The position numbers and the translations under genes were made by a program. The notes below the pieces were generated by a model. The model saw only the letters and a program-made list of their open reading frames with translations. It made no database searches and was not told the origin of the DNA. From CABQCM01 sp965145485 (GTDB lineage Bacteria; Bacillota; Clostridia; Oscillospirales; Acutalibacteraceae): a stretch of 30,780 nucleotides of DNA. The stretch is taken from contig CBCTCU010000034.1 in the NCBI GenBank assembly GCA_965145485.1, positions 1-30,780 of the forward strand, written 5' to 3'. Positions 1 through 6,918 of the stretch are shown piece by piece (within the stretch, counting starts at the first letter, position 1; the number at the start of each line of letters is the position of its first letter).

Positions 1-79
1 TTCCTACATCAGGGGGGATTTGTCTATTGTCCGTTTTTTCTGGTTCGGTTCACTTTAACAGGCGGGGAAAGGAAACAAT

Positions 80-457
80 TTAAGCTTTCCACAGACCGTG
101 CAGATTGCAATAGGCCAAAGCCTCGACCGGTTCGTCCGTCTCGCAAAGGGTAAAGCAAGCTTTGGGGGCCTCGTTGGGATTGAGGTGTTTGAGCATAACG
201 CCCTGCTTGGTCACCAGCGCGATAAAGGAGATATGATGCTCCTCCGCCATGGGATGGGCGACCGACCCTACGTTGACCATAACCTGGTTCCCGTTTCGCT
301 CGACGACCGGGACATGCTTTTCACCGGCGGCGTCGGTGCTGTTGGGGATCAGCTCGGTCATCGGCTCGCCGCAGCAGACAATGGGGACGCCCGCATCCTC
401 GACCATCTGGACCAGATTGTGACAGTGCTTGCACAACAGAAAACGTACCTGTTTCAT
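80..457 (-). CDS. dfx: Desulfoferrodoxin / superoxide reductase
   Basis: Reduces superoxide to hydrogen peroxide in the cytoplasm of anaerobes without producing oxygen, using electrons from rubredoxin-type donors. The 125-residue protein has an N-terminal desulforedoxin-like FeCys4 domain (C9, C12, C28, C29) and a C-terminal neelaredoxin domain. The catalytic iron ligands are all visible at their usual spacing: H48, H68, H74, C117 and H120, with the E46-K47 pair next to the active site. I place the start at 457 because AAGGAGG lies 8 bases upstream; an ATG nine codons earlier overlaps that ribosome binding site. The upstream NrdD-like gene ends 23 bases before this start, so the two are probably cotranscribed. 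A divergent Crp/Fnr regulator lies just beyond, suggesting redox control, which is inference. No clear terminator is visible in the 79 bases to the window edge. Confidence 0.95.
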   Translation of the reverse strand: MKQVRFLLCKHCHNLVQMVEDAGVPIVCCGEPMTELIPNSTDAAGEKHVPVVERNGNQVMVNVGSVAHPMAEEHHISFIALVTKQGVMLKHLNPNEAPKACFTLCETDEPVEALAYCNLHGLWKA

Positions 458-480
458 ACCATGTTCCTCCTTATTCTGTG

Positions 481-786
481 TCAAATTGACTGGTCAAGCC
501 CGCAGCAGGAGCAGCCTACCGAATGTTTGACCCGGTCGCGCTCTTCTGCAGCCTTGGCATTGTTCCACTGATCTATGGTGCCCACAAGATACCCCGTGAT
601 ACGCCGGATGCGCTCAAATGGGACCGGAGCCAGGTGATATTGCAGCTCGGCCTCCTCGCCGTCCAGGGTGATATCCAGGCCGGTCAGCTCCCGGTTGGGA
701 TATTTTTGCGCAGCGTATTGGAGATAGGCGTCCATCTCTTCCTGCGTCAGCGTGCCGCCGTGTACGGTTACATTGACCTGTTTCAT
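481..786 (-). CDS. Small stand-alone NrdD-like protein (anaerobic ribonucleotide reductase C-terminal type)
   Basis: 101 residues. The segment around residues 60-88 (RITGYLVGT, then WNNAKAAEERDRVKH) resembles the C-terminal part of anaerobic ribonucleoside-triphosphate reductase NrdD. Small proteins of this type are often annotated as that enzyme in Clostridia, but there is no catalytic barrel here, so it cannot be a complete reductase. Residues 1-50 form a small alpha/beta domain I do not recognise. The C-terminus carries a cysteine cluster (C92, C94, C95, GCSCCG) that could bind metal or be redox active. The start is supported by AAGGAGG about 9 bases upstream. It is followed after 23 bases by superoxide reductase, so a role in the redox or oxygen response is plausible but inferred. 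The true function is unknown. Confidence 0.75.
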   Translation of the reverse strand: MKQVNVTVHGGTLTQEEMDAYLQYAAQKYPNRELTGLDITLDGEEAELQYHLAPVPFERIRRITGYLVGTIDQWNNAKAAEERDRVKHSVGCSCCGLDQSI

Positions 787-862
787 TCACCAAATCCTCC
801 TTGTATCCGCCCTGGGTTTGTCGGGATTGATATAACTCCCAAAAAGGGCTTTTCATTTGTTT

Positions 863-880
863 GATTCTATGATATCATAG
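863..880. promoter_or_regulatory. Palindromic candidate operator between divergent redox genes
   Basis: CTATGATATCATAG at 867-880 is a perfect 14-base palindrome in the 145-base space between the NrdD-like/superoxide reductase operon and the divergent Crp/Fnr regulator gene. Its left part, GATTCTATGATAT (863-875), recurs in reverse orientation at 9857-9869, just downstream of the promoter of the TIGR04076-type gene. Position and symmetry fit a dimeric regulator such as the adjacent Crp/Fnr protein. The sequence is not a classical FNR or CRP site, and binding is inferred. Confidence 0.45.
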
Positions 881-931
881 GAGGCAGGAATAATCTGGTG
901 CTATTGCAACAGTTTGAAATTTGGATAGGGG

Positions 932-1615
932 ATGAGATGGTTGGCGACAGAATGCATGCAGTCGGTGCTGTTTGCGGGGGTGGACGAAAACGACTGCGAA
1001 CGGATGCTCCAATGTTTTGAAACGGTGCAGCGCGCCTATCGAAGCGGGCAGGAAGTCCCAGCCGATCATGCCTCCCGATCGGTCGGCATTGTACTCAGCG
1101 GAACCTTGTATCTGTCCGGAGTGGATGTGCACGGCAACCGCGCCATCCTCGAGCGGCTGGAGCCGGGCGGCGTATTTGGCGAAGTGCTGGCCTTTGCGGG
1201 GGCGGAGCAAACAGGGATCGCCGTTGTGTGCGAAACCGACAGCCGCGTGGTTTACATCGGCTATGACCACATCGTCAAGCGATGCGAAAACGCCTGCCCC
1301 TGCCACAGCCGGGTGGTGGAGAATATGCTGCGCCTGATCGCCGATAAAACGCTTTCGCTCAGCGAGCGGGTGGAGGTGCTCTCGCAGCGGACCATTCGGG
1401 ACAAGCTGCTGTGCTACTTCGGCCAGACCGCCCGGCGGGAGGGAGCGCCCCATTTTCGCCTGCCCTTTTCCCTCAGCGCGCTGGCCGATTATCTCTGCGT
1501 GGATCGCAGCGCCATGATGCGGGAGCTGTCCCGCATGAAGCGCGAAGGGTTGCTGGAGTCTTCCCGCCGGGAAATTGTATTGCATCCCCTGCCAATGGAC
1601 AGCAGACTGGGATAA
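932..1615 (+). CDS. Crp/Fnr family transcriptional regulator
   Basis: 227 residues, a normal length for the family. Residues about 15-115 form the cyclic-nucleotide-binding-like beta barrel (GIVLSGTLYLSG, then LEPGGVFGEVLAF). A long dimerisation helix follows (about 125-150), then a winged helix-turn-helix (about 150-217) with recognition helix near DRSAMMRELSRMKREG. There is no N-terminal four-cysteine cluster as in E. coli FNR. Instead the end of the barrel carries C118, C122, C124 and H125 (CENACPCH), which could be a redox, metal or heme sensor; this is inference. The start is uncertain: ATG at 932 has only a poor purine-rich site close to it, and the in-frame ATG at 956 would still keep the whole sensor fold. 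It diverges from the NrdD-like and superoxide reductase genes, its likely targets. Confidence 0.9.
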   Translation: MRWLATECMQSVLFAGVDENDCERMLQCFETVQRAYRSGQEVPADHASRSVGIVLSGTLYLSGVDVHGNRAILERLEPGGVFGEVLAFAGAEQTGIAVVCETDSRVVYIGYDHIVKRCENACPCHSRVVENMLRLIADKTLSLSERVEVLSQRTIRDKLLCYFGQTARREGAPHFRLPFSLSALADYLCVDRSAMMRELSRMKREGLLESSRREIVLHPLPMDSRLG

Positions 1616-1776
1616 GCACGGATAAATTTCTTAATTAACATAATTATAATCAAAGCCTGTCCGTTTGTCAATGGCTGTGTTTGCGTAGTTTTTGAAATAT
1701 TGGGCAACCAAGCCCTCCTATACCGTTGCAGCCGGCGGCTTTGTCATTTTATTATTTCAAAAAATGCACGAAAAAA

Positions 1777-1814
1777 CTCTACGCATCGTAGAGAGGCGAG
1801 ACTCTACGATGCGT
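1777..1814. promoter_or_regulatory. Strong dyad with three CTCTACG boxes upstream of XRE regulator
   Basis: ACGCATCGTAGAG (1781-1793) and CTCTACGATGCGT (1802-1814) are perfect 13-base inverted repeats separated by 8 bases. A second dyad overlaps the left arm: CTCTACG (1777-1783), 3 bases, CGTAGAG (1787-1793). CTCTACG thus occurs three times in 38 bases, in alternating orientation. There is no T-run right after the stem, so it is more likely an operator than a terminator. It lies about 55 bases before the start of the XRE regulator and may be its autoregulatory site. Confidence 0.55.
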
Positions 1815-1869
1815 GTGTGGCTGTTTTTATCTCCTTGATGTACGATAGGGAAGGAAAGGAGGAAATGCG

Positions 1870-2475
1870 ATGGATCAAATCAAAATCGGCCGGTTCATCG
1901 CCGAAGTCAGAAAAGCGCGCAACATCACCCAAAAGCAGCTTGCCGACATGCTCTCTATCAGCGACAAAACGGTTTCAAAATGGGAGTGCGGAAAAGGGCT
2001 CCCCGAGGTTTCTCTAATGCTTCCGTTGTGCGATGCCCTGCAAATAACGGTCAATGACCTTCTGACGGGCGCAAGGGTCTCGGAAATGGATTATCAAAAA
2101 AAGGCGGAGGAAAACATGATGCATTTGCTCAAAGAGAATCAGGAAAACAAAAAGAAAATGGCGCTGTCTATCGTTTGCGGCGTGATTACGGTCATTGCGG
2201 TCTGTTCTCTGATTATCATCGCGTCTTACATATCCATGCCGGCGGTCGCGCGCATCGCAATCATTGTGCTTGCCCTGGCGACGGCGGCGGCAGGGATTGG
2301 CGCGGCGGCCATGCTGGAGGTGAAAGCCGGCTATTATGAGTGCCCGTATTGCAAGGCGCTCTTTGTTCCCACGATGAGCGAGTATGTCAAAGGGTACCAT
2401 ACTTTAACAAAACGCAAATTGACCTGCCGTGCATGCGGTAAAACCGGAATGTGCAAGCACCGCATCGTAAGATGA
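1870..2475 (+). CDS. Membrane-anchored XRE-family regulator with zinc-ribbon-like tail
   Basis: 201 residues. Residues 5-60 are a canonical XRE/Cro helix-turn-helix (ITQKQLADMLSISDKTVSKWE, the widespread Firmicute form). A charged, probably helical linker follows (about 72-97), then two hydrophobic helices (about 98-122 and 125-148). The C-terminal part has paired cysteines CPYC (158-161) and CRAC (186-189), plus C195 and H197, which resemble a zinc ribbon. The likely topology is DNA-binding domain and zinc tail both in the cytoplasm, joined by a membrane hairpin. The start is fixed by GGAAAGGAGG upstream. Target and signal are unknown; the dyad at 1777-1814 is a candidate operator. It has no obvious partner gene. 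Confidence 0.85.
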   Translation: MDQIKIGRFIAEVRKARNITQKQLADMLSISDKTVSKWECGKGLPEVSLMLPLCDALQITVNDLLTGARVSEMDYQKKAEENMMHLLKENQENKKKMALSIVCGVITVIAVCSLIIIASYISMPAVARIAIIVLALATAAAGIGAAAMLEVKAGYYECPYCKALFVPTMSEYVKGYHTLTKRKLTCRACGKTGMCKHRIVR

Positions 2476-2740
2476 GGATTACCTGCGGTCTGCCCACGGT
2501 TTGCTTGTCGCTCAATACCCGCCGTCTTTTCGCGGTGCCAAGTATCGTGGGGCACACGATGAATTGGTGATCTCAGCCGGAGCCATACATCGCAAGGCCG
2601 CATTTGCTATGATTGTTCCGCCAGAAAGGCAGTCTGTTTTCATGAATGGCTGAAATATGCAAATGGATGCTGTAATCATGGCTGTTTACGAATCGCCCTA
2701 TTACAATCACCCTATCCAGAGCCGTCGAAAAATTTCAAGT

Positions 2741-2774
2741 AAAAACCGGGCGCTCCTATTGACGCGCCCGGTTT
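2741..2774 (-). terminator. Intrinsic terminator after spo0A
   Basis: Read on the minus strand, a perfect 10-base stem (arms 2765-2774 and 2743-2752, AAACCGGGCG type) with a 12-base loop leads into a T-rich run. It starts 18 bases after the spo0A stop. The stretch 2476-2740 between the XRE gene and this hairpin holds no gene I can support. Confidence 0.85.
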
Positions 2775-2791
2775 GTAAATGAAACGATGGT

Positions 2792-3568
2792 CTACGCCGC
2801 TTTCAGACGCAGGCGCAGCTTGTCGGCAATCATGGCGATGAATTCGCTGTTGGTGGGCTTGCCGCGGCCGTTGTGGATGGTAAAACCAAAGTAGGAATTG
2901 AGCACGTCGACGTCGCCGCGGTCCCATGCTACCTCAATGGCGTGGCGGATGGCCCGTTCCACACGCGAGGAGGTCGTATCATACATCTTGGCAACGGTAG
3001 GATAGAGCTGTTTGGTAATCGAGTTGATGATGTCGGGATTGTGTACGGCCAGAAGGATGGACTGGCGCAGGTAATGATACCCTTTGATATGAGCCGGTAC
3101 GCCGATTTGATGGATGATTTCGGTCACCATCATTTCCAGGTCGTTGTCGCTCATGGGAATGCCTTTGGCCTTGGGAAGATCGGACGAATCTTTCCATCCG
3201 GTGAGCTGGACGATGCGTTCGGCGAGCATTTCCAGGTCAATGGGCTTGAGCAGGTAATAGGAAGCGCCGCTGGCCAGCGTTTCGTTTTCCAGGCGAGGAT
3301 TGTCGTAACCCGACATGACCATGACCAGCGGTCGGGTTTTGAGCTCCAGGCTATCGAGTTGTTTTAAAACGCCAAGCGCATCGAGCTTTGGCATAAATAC
3401 GTCCAGAAGGACAACGTCCGGCAGCACGGCGCGAATTTCGGTGAGGAGCTTTTGCCCGTCTTTCTCTGCCAGATAGACCTCCATGCCGTAGGTTTTGAGC
3501 AATTTCGAGCAGGGCTGACCAAACTCCGCGGTATTCTCCGCAATCAGCACCTTTAACTTCTTTTCCAT
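2792..3568 (-). CDS. spo0A: Sporulation master response regulator Spo0A
   Basis: Phosphorylation-activated transcription factor that commits the cell to sporulation. The 258-residue protein has a receiver domain (about 5-125) with phosphoacceptor D56 (VVLLDVFMP), S86 and K108 (LLKPID). The C-terminal Spo0A DNA-binding domain (about 145-258) contains the near-invariant recognition segment SSRVERAIRHAIEVAW (200-215). The acidic pocket is unusual: the two acidic residues that follow strand 1 in Bacillus (D10-D11) are replaced here by E11-N12. The start at 3568 is chosen over an upstream in-frame ATG because a GGGGG purine tract lies 8 bases before it and because the family starts here. spoIVB lies upstream on the same strand, 341 bases away, as in the conserved spoIVB-spo0A order. 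Confidence 0.97.
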   Translation of the reverse strand: MEKKLKVLIAENTAEFGQPCSKLLKTYGMEVYLAEKDGQKLLTEIRAVLPDVVLLDVFMPKLDALGVLKQLDSLELKTRPLVMVMSGYDNPRLENETLASGASYYLLKPIDLEMLAERIVQLTGWKDSSDLPKAKGIPMSDNDLEMMVTEIIHQIGVPAHIKGYHYLRQSILLAVHNPDIINSITKQLYPTVAKMYDTTSSRVERAIRHAIEVAWDRGDVDVLNSYFGFTIHNGRGKPTNSEFIAMIADKLRLRLKAA

Positions 3569-3856
3569 CTTTTTTACCCCCGTTGCGAGATTTGATACCC
3601 ATAGATTACCATAAGATGGAAAATAATGCAAGTACTTTCTGTAAAAATTTTACTTATTTTTCCAAAACAATTTTGTTCCATTCAAGCTACTTGTTTTCTT
3701 CTAAGCTTTTAACGTAATTCCTTATTCCCTGCATTGCGTCCAGCAACCGGCATCAGCAATGGTCGTATGGACGGCGAGGAGGGCGCTTGCTTCTATTGTT
3801 CAGCCATTCGGCCTAGGCAAGCGAATGGAAGGTTGGCAAAGCACCAACGACAATTA
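3569..3856. other. spo0A upstream region, no gene
   Basis: A relatively AT-rich spacer between the spoIVB terminator and spo0A, and the obvious place for spo0A promoters. On the minus strand TTGCAT and TAATCT are spaced 17 bases apart close to the gene, a weak sigma-A match. A 13-base palindrome, GTAAAAATTTTAC, sits at 3641-3653. I could not identify a convincing sigma-H promoter or a 0A box, and there is no coding sequence. Confidence 0.4.
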
Positions 3857-3892
3857 GAATCCCCGCCGAAAGTCGATATTCGGCGGGGATTC
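3857..3892 (-). terminator. Terminator hairpin after spoIVB
   Basis: A perfect 14-base inverted repeat (3857-3870 and 3879-3892, core CCCCGCCGAA) with an 8-base loop starts 17 bases after the spoIVB stop. The minus-strand downstream sequence is only moderately T-rich, so termination efficiency is uncertain, but it separates spoIVB from spo0A. Confidence 0.75.
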
Positions 3893-3909
3893 CTTCTTTT
3901 GCTGAAATT

Positions 3910-5166
3910 TTACGAAGCCATTGCGGTGGTTTGGGCGAATGACTGTGCCTCTTTGAGCATGGTTTCGGCAAAAATGGCATACCCTTTGGTCGGTTGATTG
4001 ACAAACACATGGGTTACCGCGCCTACCAGCATGCCGTTTTGTAAAATCGGACTTCCGCTCATTCCTTGCACGATGCCGCCTGTCAGCTCCAGCAATTCGG
4101 AATCGGTGACCTCGATCACCATGTTTTGCAAAGTGTCGTCGTCTTTTAATCGAATACTTACGATGTTGATGTCGTAAGCTCGTACCGTTCCGTCTGCGCT
4201 GCACAGAATCTGCGCATCCCCTGTTTGTACCTGCTGGCGCATAGCGACAGTGACGGGCTGGTTGTTGCAAGAATAACCATTTTCGCACAGTCCGTATACG
4301 CCTTTATTGCAGTTTTCGAGCAGAGTTGCGATTTTTTCCTGTCCGTTAAAGCGCCCTTTGAGTTCGCCGGTGGTGCCGGCCTGGCTTTTGGTAACGCCCA
4401 GCACCTGCGCCCCGACGAGTTCGCCGGTGAGCACGGGCAGCAATTCCCCCGTATCAACGTCGCATACGCCGTGGCCTAAGCCGGCGATGACGTTGTTTTC
4501 GGGATAGTAAAAGGTTAGCGTGCCGATGCCGGCAGAAGAATCGCGAACCCATAGACCGGCTTTATAAGTGCCGTCGGACCCTTTTCTGGGAAGCAGGTCG
4601 ACCGTCAGGCTGGTTTGATCCCGCCGCAGAGAAAAGGACAGTTTTTCGCCGCCGCATTGCTCGATGAGGGAGGCTACGTCGTTATTGGTGGCCACCGTCT
4701 GGCCGTTGATGGCCAATATGACGTCTCCCGTCTGCATTCCGGCTTCCTTGGCCGGTGTTGCCGGCCCGTCTTCGGTTTCAACCGGGGTGATGCCCACAAT
4801 CAAAACCCCGTCGGTGAAAATTTTGACCCCAAAGGGATCGCCCAGCGGAATTACATTTTGCGGGGAAATCACTTCAACTTCGGCGCTTTTTATAGGAACA
4901 ATGCCAAATAGATTGAGATCCACCTTGTAATGCTCGCTGCTTTTTTCACCGGCTAACACGGACGCGGGCTTTTCTTCGCCCAACTGCTTTGATGCGGTGA
5001 CCGGAATGCCCCCATTCATAATCAGTTCATTCCCCTGTGTCACCATAAAGCTGTCCGGCAAACCGTTGGAAACCGCCGTCGCCAGAAGAAACAGGCATAG
5101 GCAGGCCGCAGATAAAACCGCGGTGAAACATCGTATTGATTTTTTTATCATCATTCGACTTTTCAT
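3910..5166 (-). CDS. spoIVB: SpoIVB serine peptidase (sporulation signalling protease)
   Basis: Made in the forespore and secreted into the intermembrane space, where in Bacillus it cleaves SpoIVFA and so triggers sigma-K processing in the mother cell. The 418-residue protein has an N-terminal membrane/signal segment (about 10-33), a PDZ domain (about 110-195, with AGMQTGDVILAINGQ) and a C-terminal SpoIVB peptidase domain. The catalytic triad is visible as H232 (GLGHGVCD), D355 (IEVTDSE) and S370 (GGIVQGMSGSPI), closely matching the Bacillus spacing H236/D363/S378. AAAGGAGA lies directly before the ATG at 5166; M5 or M6 could be the true start. It is followed by spo0A as in other spore formers. 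Confidence 0.96.
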   Translation of the reverse strand: MKSRMMIKKSIRCFTAVLSAACLCLFLLATAVSNGLPDSFMVTQGNELIMNGGIPVTASKQLGEEKPASVLAGEKSSEHYKVDLNLFGIVPIKSAEVEVISPQNVIPLGDPFGVKIFTDGVLIVGITPVETEDGPATPAKEAGMQTGDVILAINGQTVATNNDVASLIEQCGGEKLSFSLRRDQTSLTVDLLPRKGSDGTYKAGLWVRDSSAGIGTLTFYYPENNVIAGLGHGVCDVDTGELLPVLTGELVGAQVLGVTKSQAGTTGELKGRFNGQEKIATLLENCNKGVYGLCENGYSCNNQPVTVAMRQQVQTGDAQILCSADGTVRAYDINIVSIRLKDDDTLQNMVIEVTDSELLELTGGIVQGMSGSPILQNGMLVGAVTHVFVNQPTKGYAIFAETMLKEAQSFAQTTAMAS

Positions 5167-5218
5167 TCTCCTTTCCGGTCTGCCCTATTACTATGGCACG
5201 AACGCGATCGAATACTAA

Positions 5219-6071
5219 GGAAATACTATGCTGATGCGGAGGTTTTTTGGGCTTGCGCCTTCCAAACCCGGCGGCGTGTGGGAAAGGAACTTTTTGCGCG
5301 TTTTTTCGCCAGCCGGTACGATGCGCACAATCGGAAAGGGTAAAATTTTTCAAAAGATTTGATTCATAAAACATGCCCAGCGCGGAAATAGAAATCAAGG
5401 ATATGCCCCGAATGCCCTGGATGCAAAAATTCTATTTTACGATATCGGGAATGGATGAATCCGGCCCAAACCACACATGGTTTGACTCGGGGAACAAGCG
5501 CATCACGCTGGCTCGTGGCCCGCTCGCAAGCGCCGCGGGGCGAAAAAGATATTCGGTTGCTTTGATTGGCAGCAAGCAACCGTGACCCATTTAAAAAAAG
5601 AGAAACCATCTGCTCCGATGGAACTTGCCCATTCGCCATAGCAGAAACTTGCCGGTAATCGTCCAAGCCACGGGGTTATTCAGGGCGGCGGGGAAAGAGT
5701 CTGGTGCTGACTTATTTAGTGTTCCACCCATTGGGAGTATTCATGCCGTTTTTAAAATTTTTATTTGCCCTATAAAAACGGCCTATGTGGCGCATAGGTA
5801 GGCAACCCCATCGAGCTGGAATATGGTGTATGCTTGTGTATGATGAATGTAGGATAGAAAGCCGCTTTCACGATGCCTGCCTGAGATAGCGGGATGATCG
5901 CCCCGGGCATCCCGTCATTTCGAGCATGGTCCGGCTCGAAGCAGGCGAACTGTCTCGCGATATCATGGGATAAGCTCTGGAATCGGTCGCATCGTCTGCA
6001 ATGAGTCGGTGCGTTATAAACCGCCCGTTCGGCAGGCCGCGAGGTTATCCCAACCACAACATGTCCACATG
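5219..6071. other. Long intergenic region without a supported gene
   Basis: About 850 bases between spoIVB and the DUF47/Pit operon. Short open frames exist on both strands (for example 5373-5585 plus and 5770-6057 minus), but none has a ribosome binding site or a protein pattern I recognise. The region includes a minus-strand terminator-like hairpin (5774-5798) and a nested palindromic segment around 5909-5972. The first bases next to spoIVB carry two TACTATG (CATAGTA on the minus strand) elements, at 5189-5195 and 5224-5230. Confidence 0.6.
5774..5798 (-). terminator. Terminator-like hairpin in intergenic region
   Basis: On the minus strand CCTATG (5793-5798) pairs with CATAGG (5782-5787) across a 5-base loop; CCG and then five T follow. 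The stem is only 6 base pairs, and no gene clearly ends here, so it may be a fortuitous or backup terminator. Confidence 0.4.
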
Positions 6072-6100
6072 AAAAACGCCCCGCCAGTTTGCCGGCAGGG
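6072..6100 (-). terminator. Intrinsic terminator after the DUF47/Pit operon
   Basis: On the minus strand CCCTGCC pairs with GGCGGGG (7 pairs, one G-T) across an 8-base loop, followed by CG and TTTTT. It lies about 100 bases after the DUF47 gene stop and would end the pit operon transcript. Confidence 0.75.
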
Positions 6101-6196
6101 CAAAACAGCAGGGCGTATCATCTAGCCAAATAAAGATTTTTGCTAAGAGCGCGAAAGCGCCTTGGCCTTCTGGTTCATCCTCGGCGTAAACCAGTA

Positions 6197-6817
6197 TCAG
6201 GTGTTTTTCATAATGACGCTTTCAATGACATTGGCAACGTGCTCGCAGGCGTCGCAGCACCGCTCCAGACAGTCGAAGGTATTCGACCAGGCGCCGACCA
6301 GAGCGCCTGCCCCACCTTCCTTGTACAATCCACGCATGGAGGAAACATAGAGGCGGTCGCCCTCTTCCTCCAGGGTGTTGACGTCCACAAGATATTGATG
6401 GATGGTCTTGGATTTACGAAAGTTAGGAAACTCCTCCACCGATTTTTTCAGCGCGCAGCAGCAGCGGCTGATGAGCTCGGTAAAGGCCAGCATTTCGGGG
6501 CGAATGGTATGAAAATTGTACATATACACCCGCATGAGTACGTCCTCGATGCGGTCGGTCACCTCGTCGATCTCCTGGGCCAACTGGTTGATGTCCTCCC
6601 GCTCGATGGGGGTGATGAATTCTTTGACCAGCCGTTCGATCATCCGATGCTTCTCGTTGTCGGCCTCATGCTCGATTTCGTGGATTTCGGTCACCTGCTG
6701 GCCGATGGTTGCGGGATTAAAGTTGGTCATGCAATCGTGCAGGTAATCGGCTGCCTGGCAGGAGTAGTCCACCAGGCGGCAAAAGCAGTCAAAGTATTCG
6801 TTTTGCTTTTTTGCCAT
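6197..6817 (-). CDS. DUF47 / PhoU-like phosphate transport accessory protein
   Basis: 206 residues, all helical in pattern, matching the DUF47 (TIGR00153) family of PhoU-like cytoplasmic proteins that are nearly always paired with Pit-type phosphate transporters. Typical features are the EIHEIEHEADNEKHRMIERL helix (residues 44-63) and the acidic EIDEVTDRIEDVL segment (82-94), which in PhoU relatives bind metal clusters. It is rich in cysteine (CRLVDYSC, RCCCALKK, CLERCCDAC), which is more than usual and unexplained. GGAAAGGA upstream supports the start. It follows the pit gene after 101 bases, so the likely role is to assist or regulate phosphate uptake through that transporter. Confidence 0.92.
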   Translation of the reverse strand: MAKKQNEYFDCFCRLVDYSCQAADYLHDCMTNFNPATIGQQVTEIHEIEHEADNEKHRMIERLVKEFITPIEREDINQLAQEIDEVTDRIEDVLMRVYMYNFHTIRPEMLAFTELISRCCCALKKSVEEFPNFRKSKTIHQYLVDVNTLEEEGDRLYVSSMRGLYKEGGAGALVGAWSNTFDCLERCCDACEHVANVIESVIMKNT

Positions 6818-6918
6818 AATGTCATCCGCGTCCTTTCCTTACTTCCGTCGGCCGATCCTCAGGGGATGGGCCTTGAGTCACTGATGTATGGTACGAGACA
6901 GGGCTCCCCATGGGAGGA

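Noticed and set aside
5373..5585. 70-codon plus-strand open frame in the spoIVB-DUF47 gap
   Set aside because: No ribosome binding site upstream and no known motif.
5770..6057. 95-codon minus-strand open frame followed by a terminator-like hairpin
   Set aside because: The hairpin placement is suggestive, but there is no ribosome binding site and no recognisable protein pattern, and it crosses a palindromic repeat.
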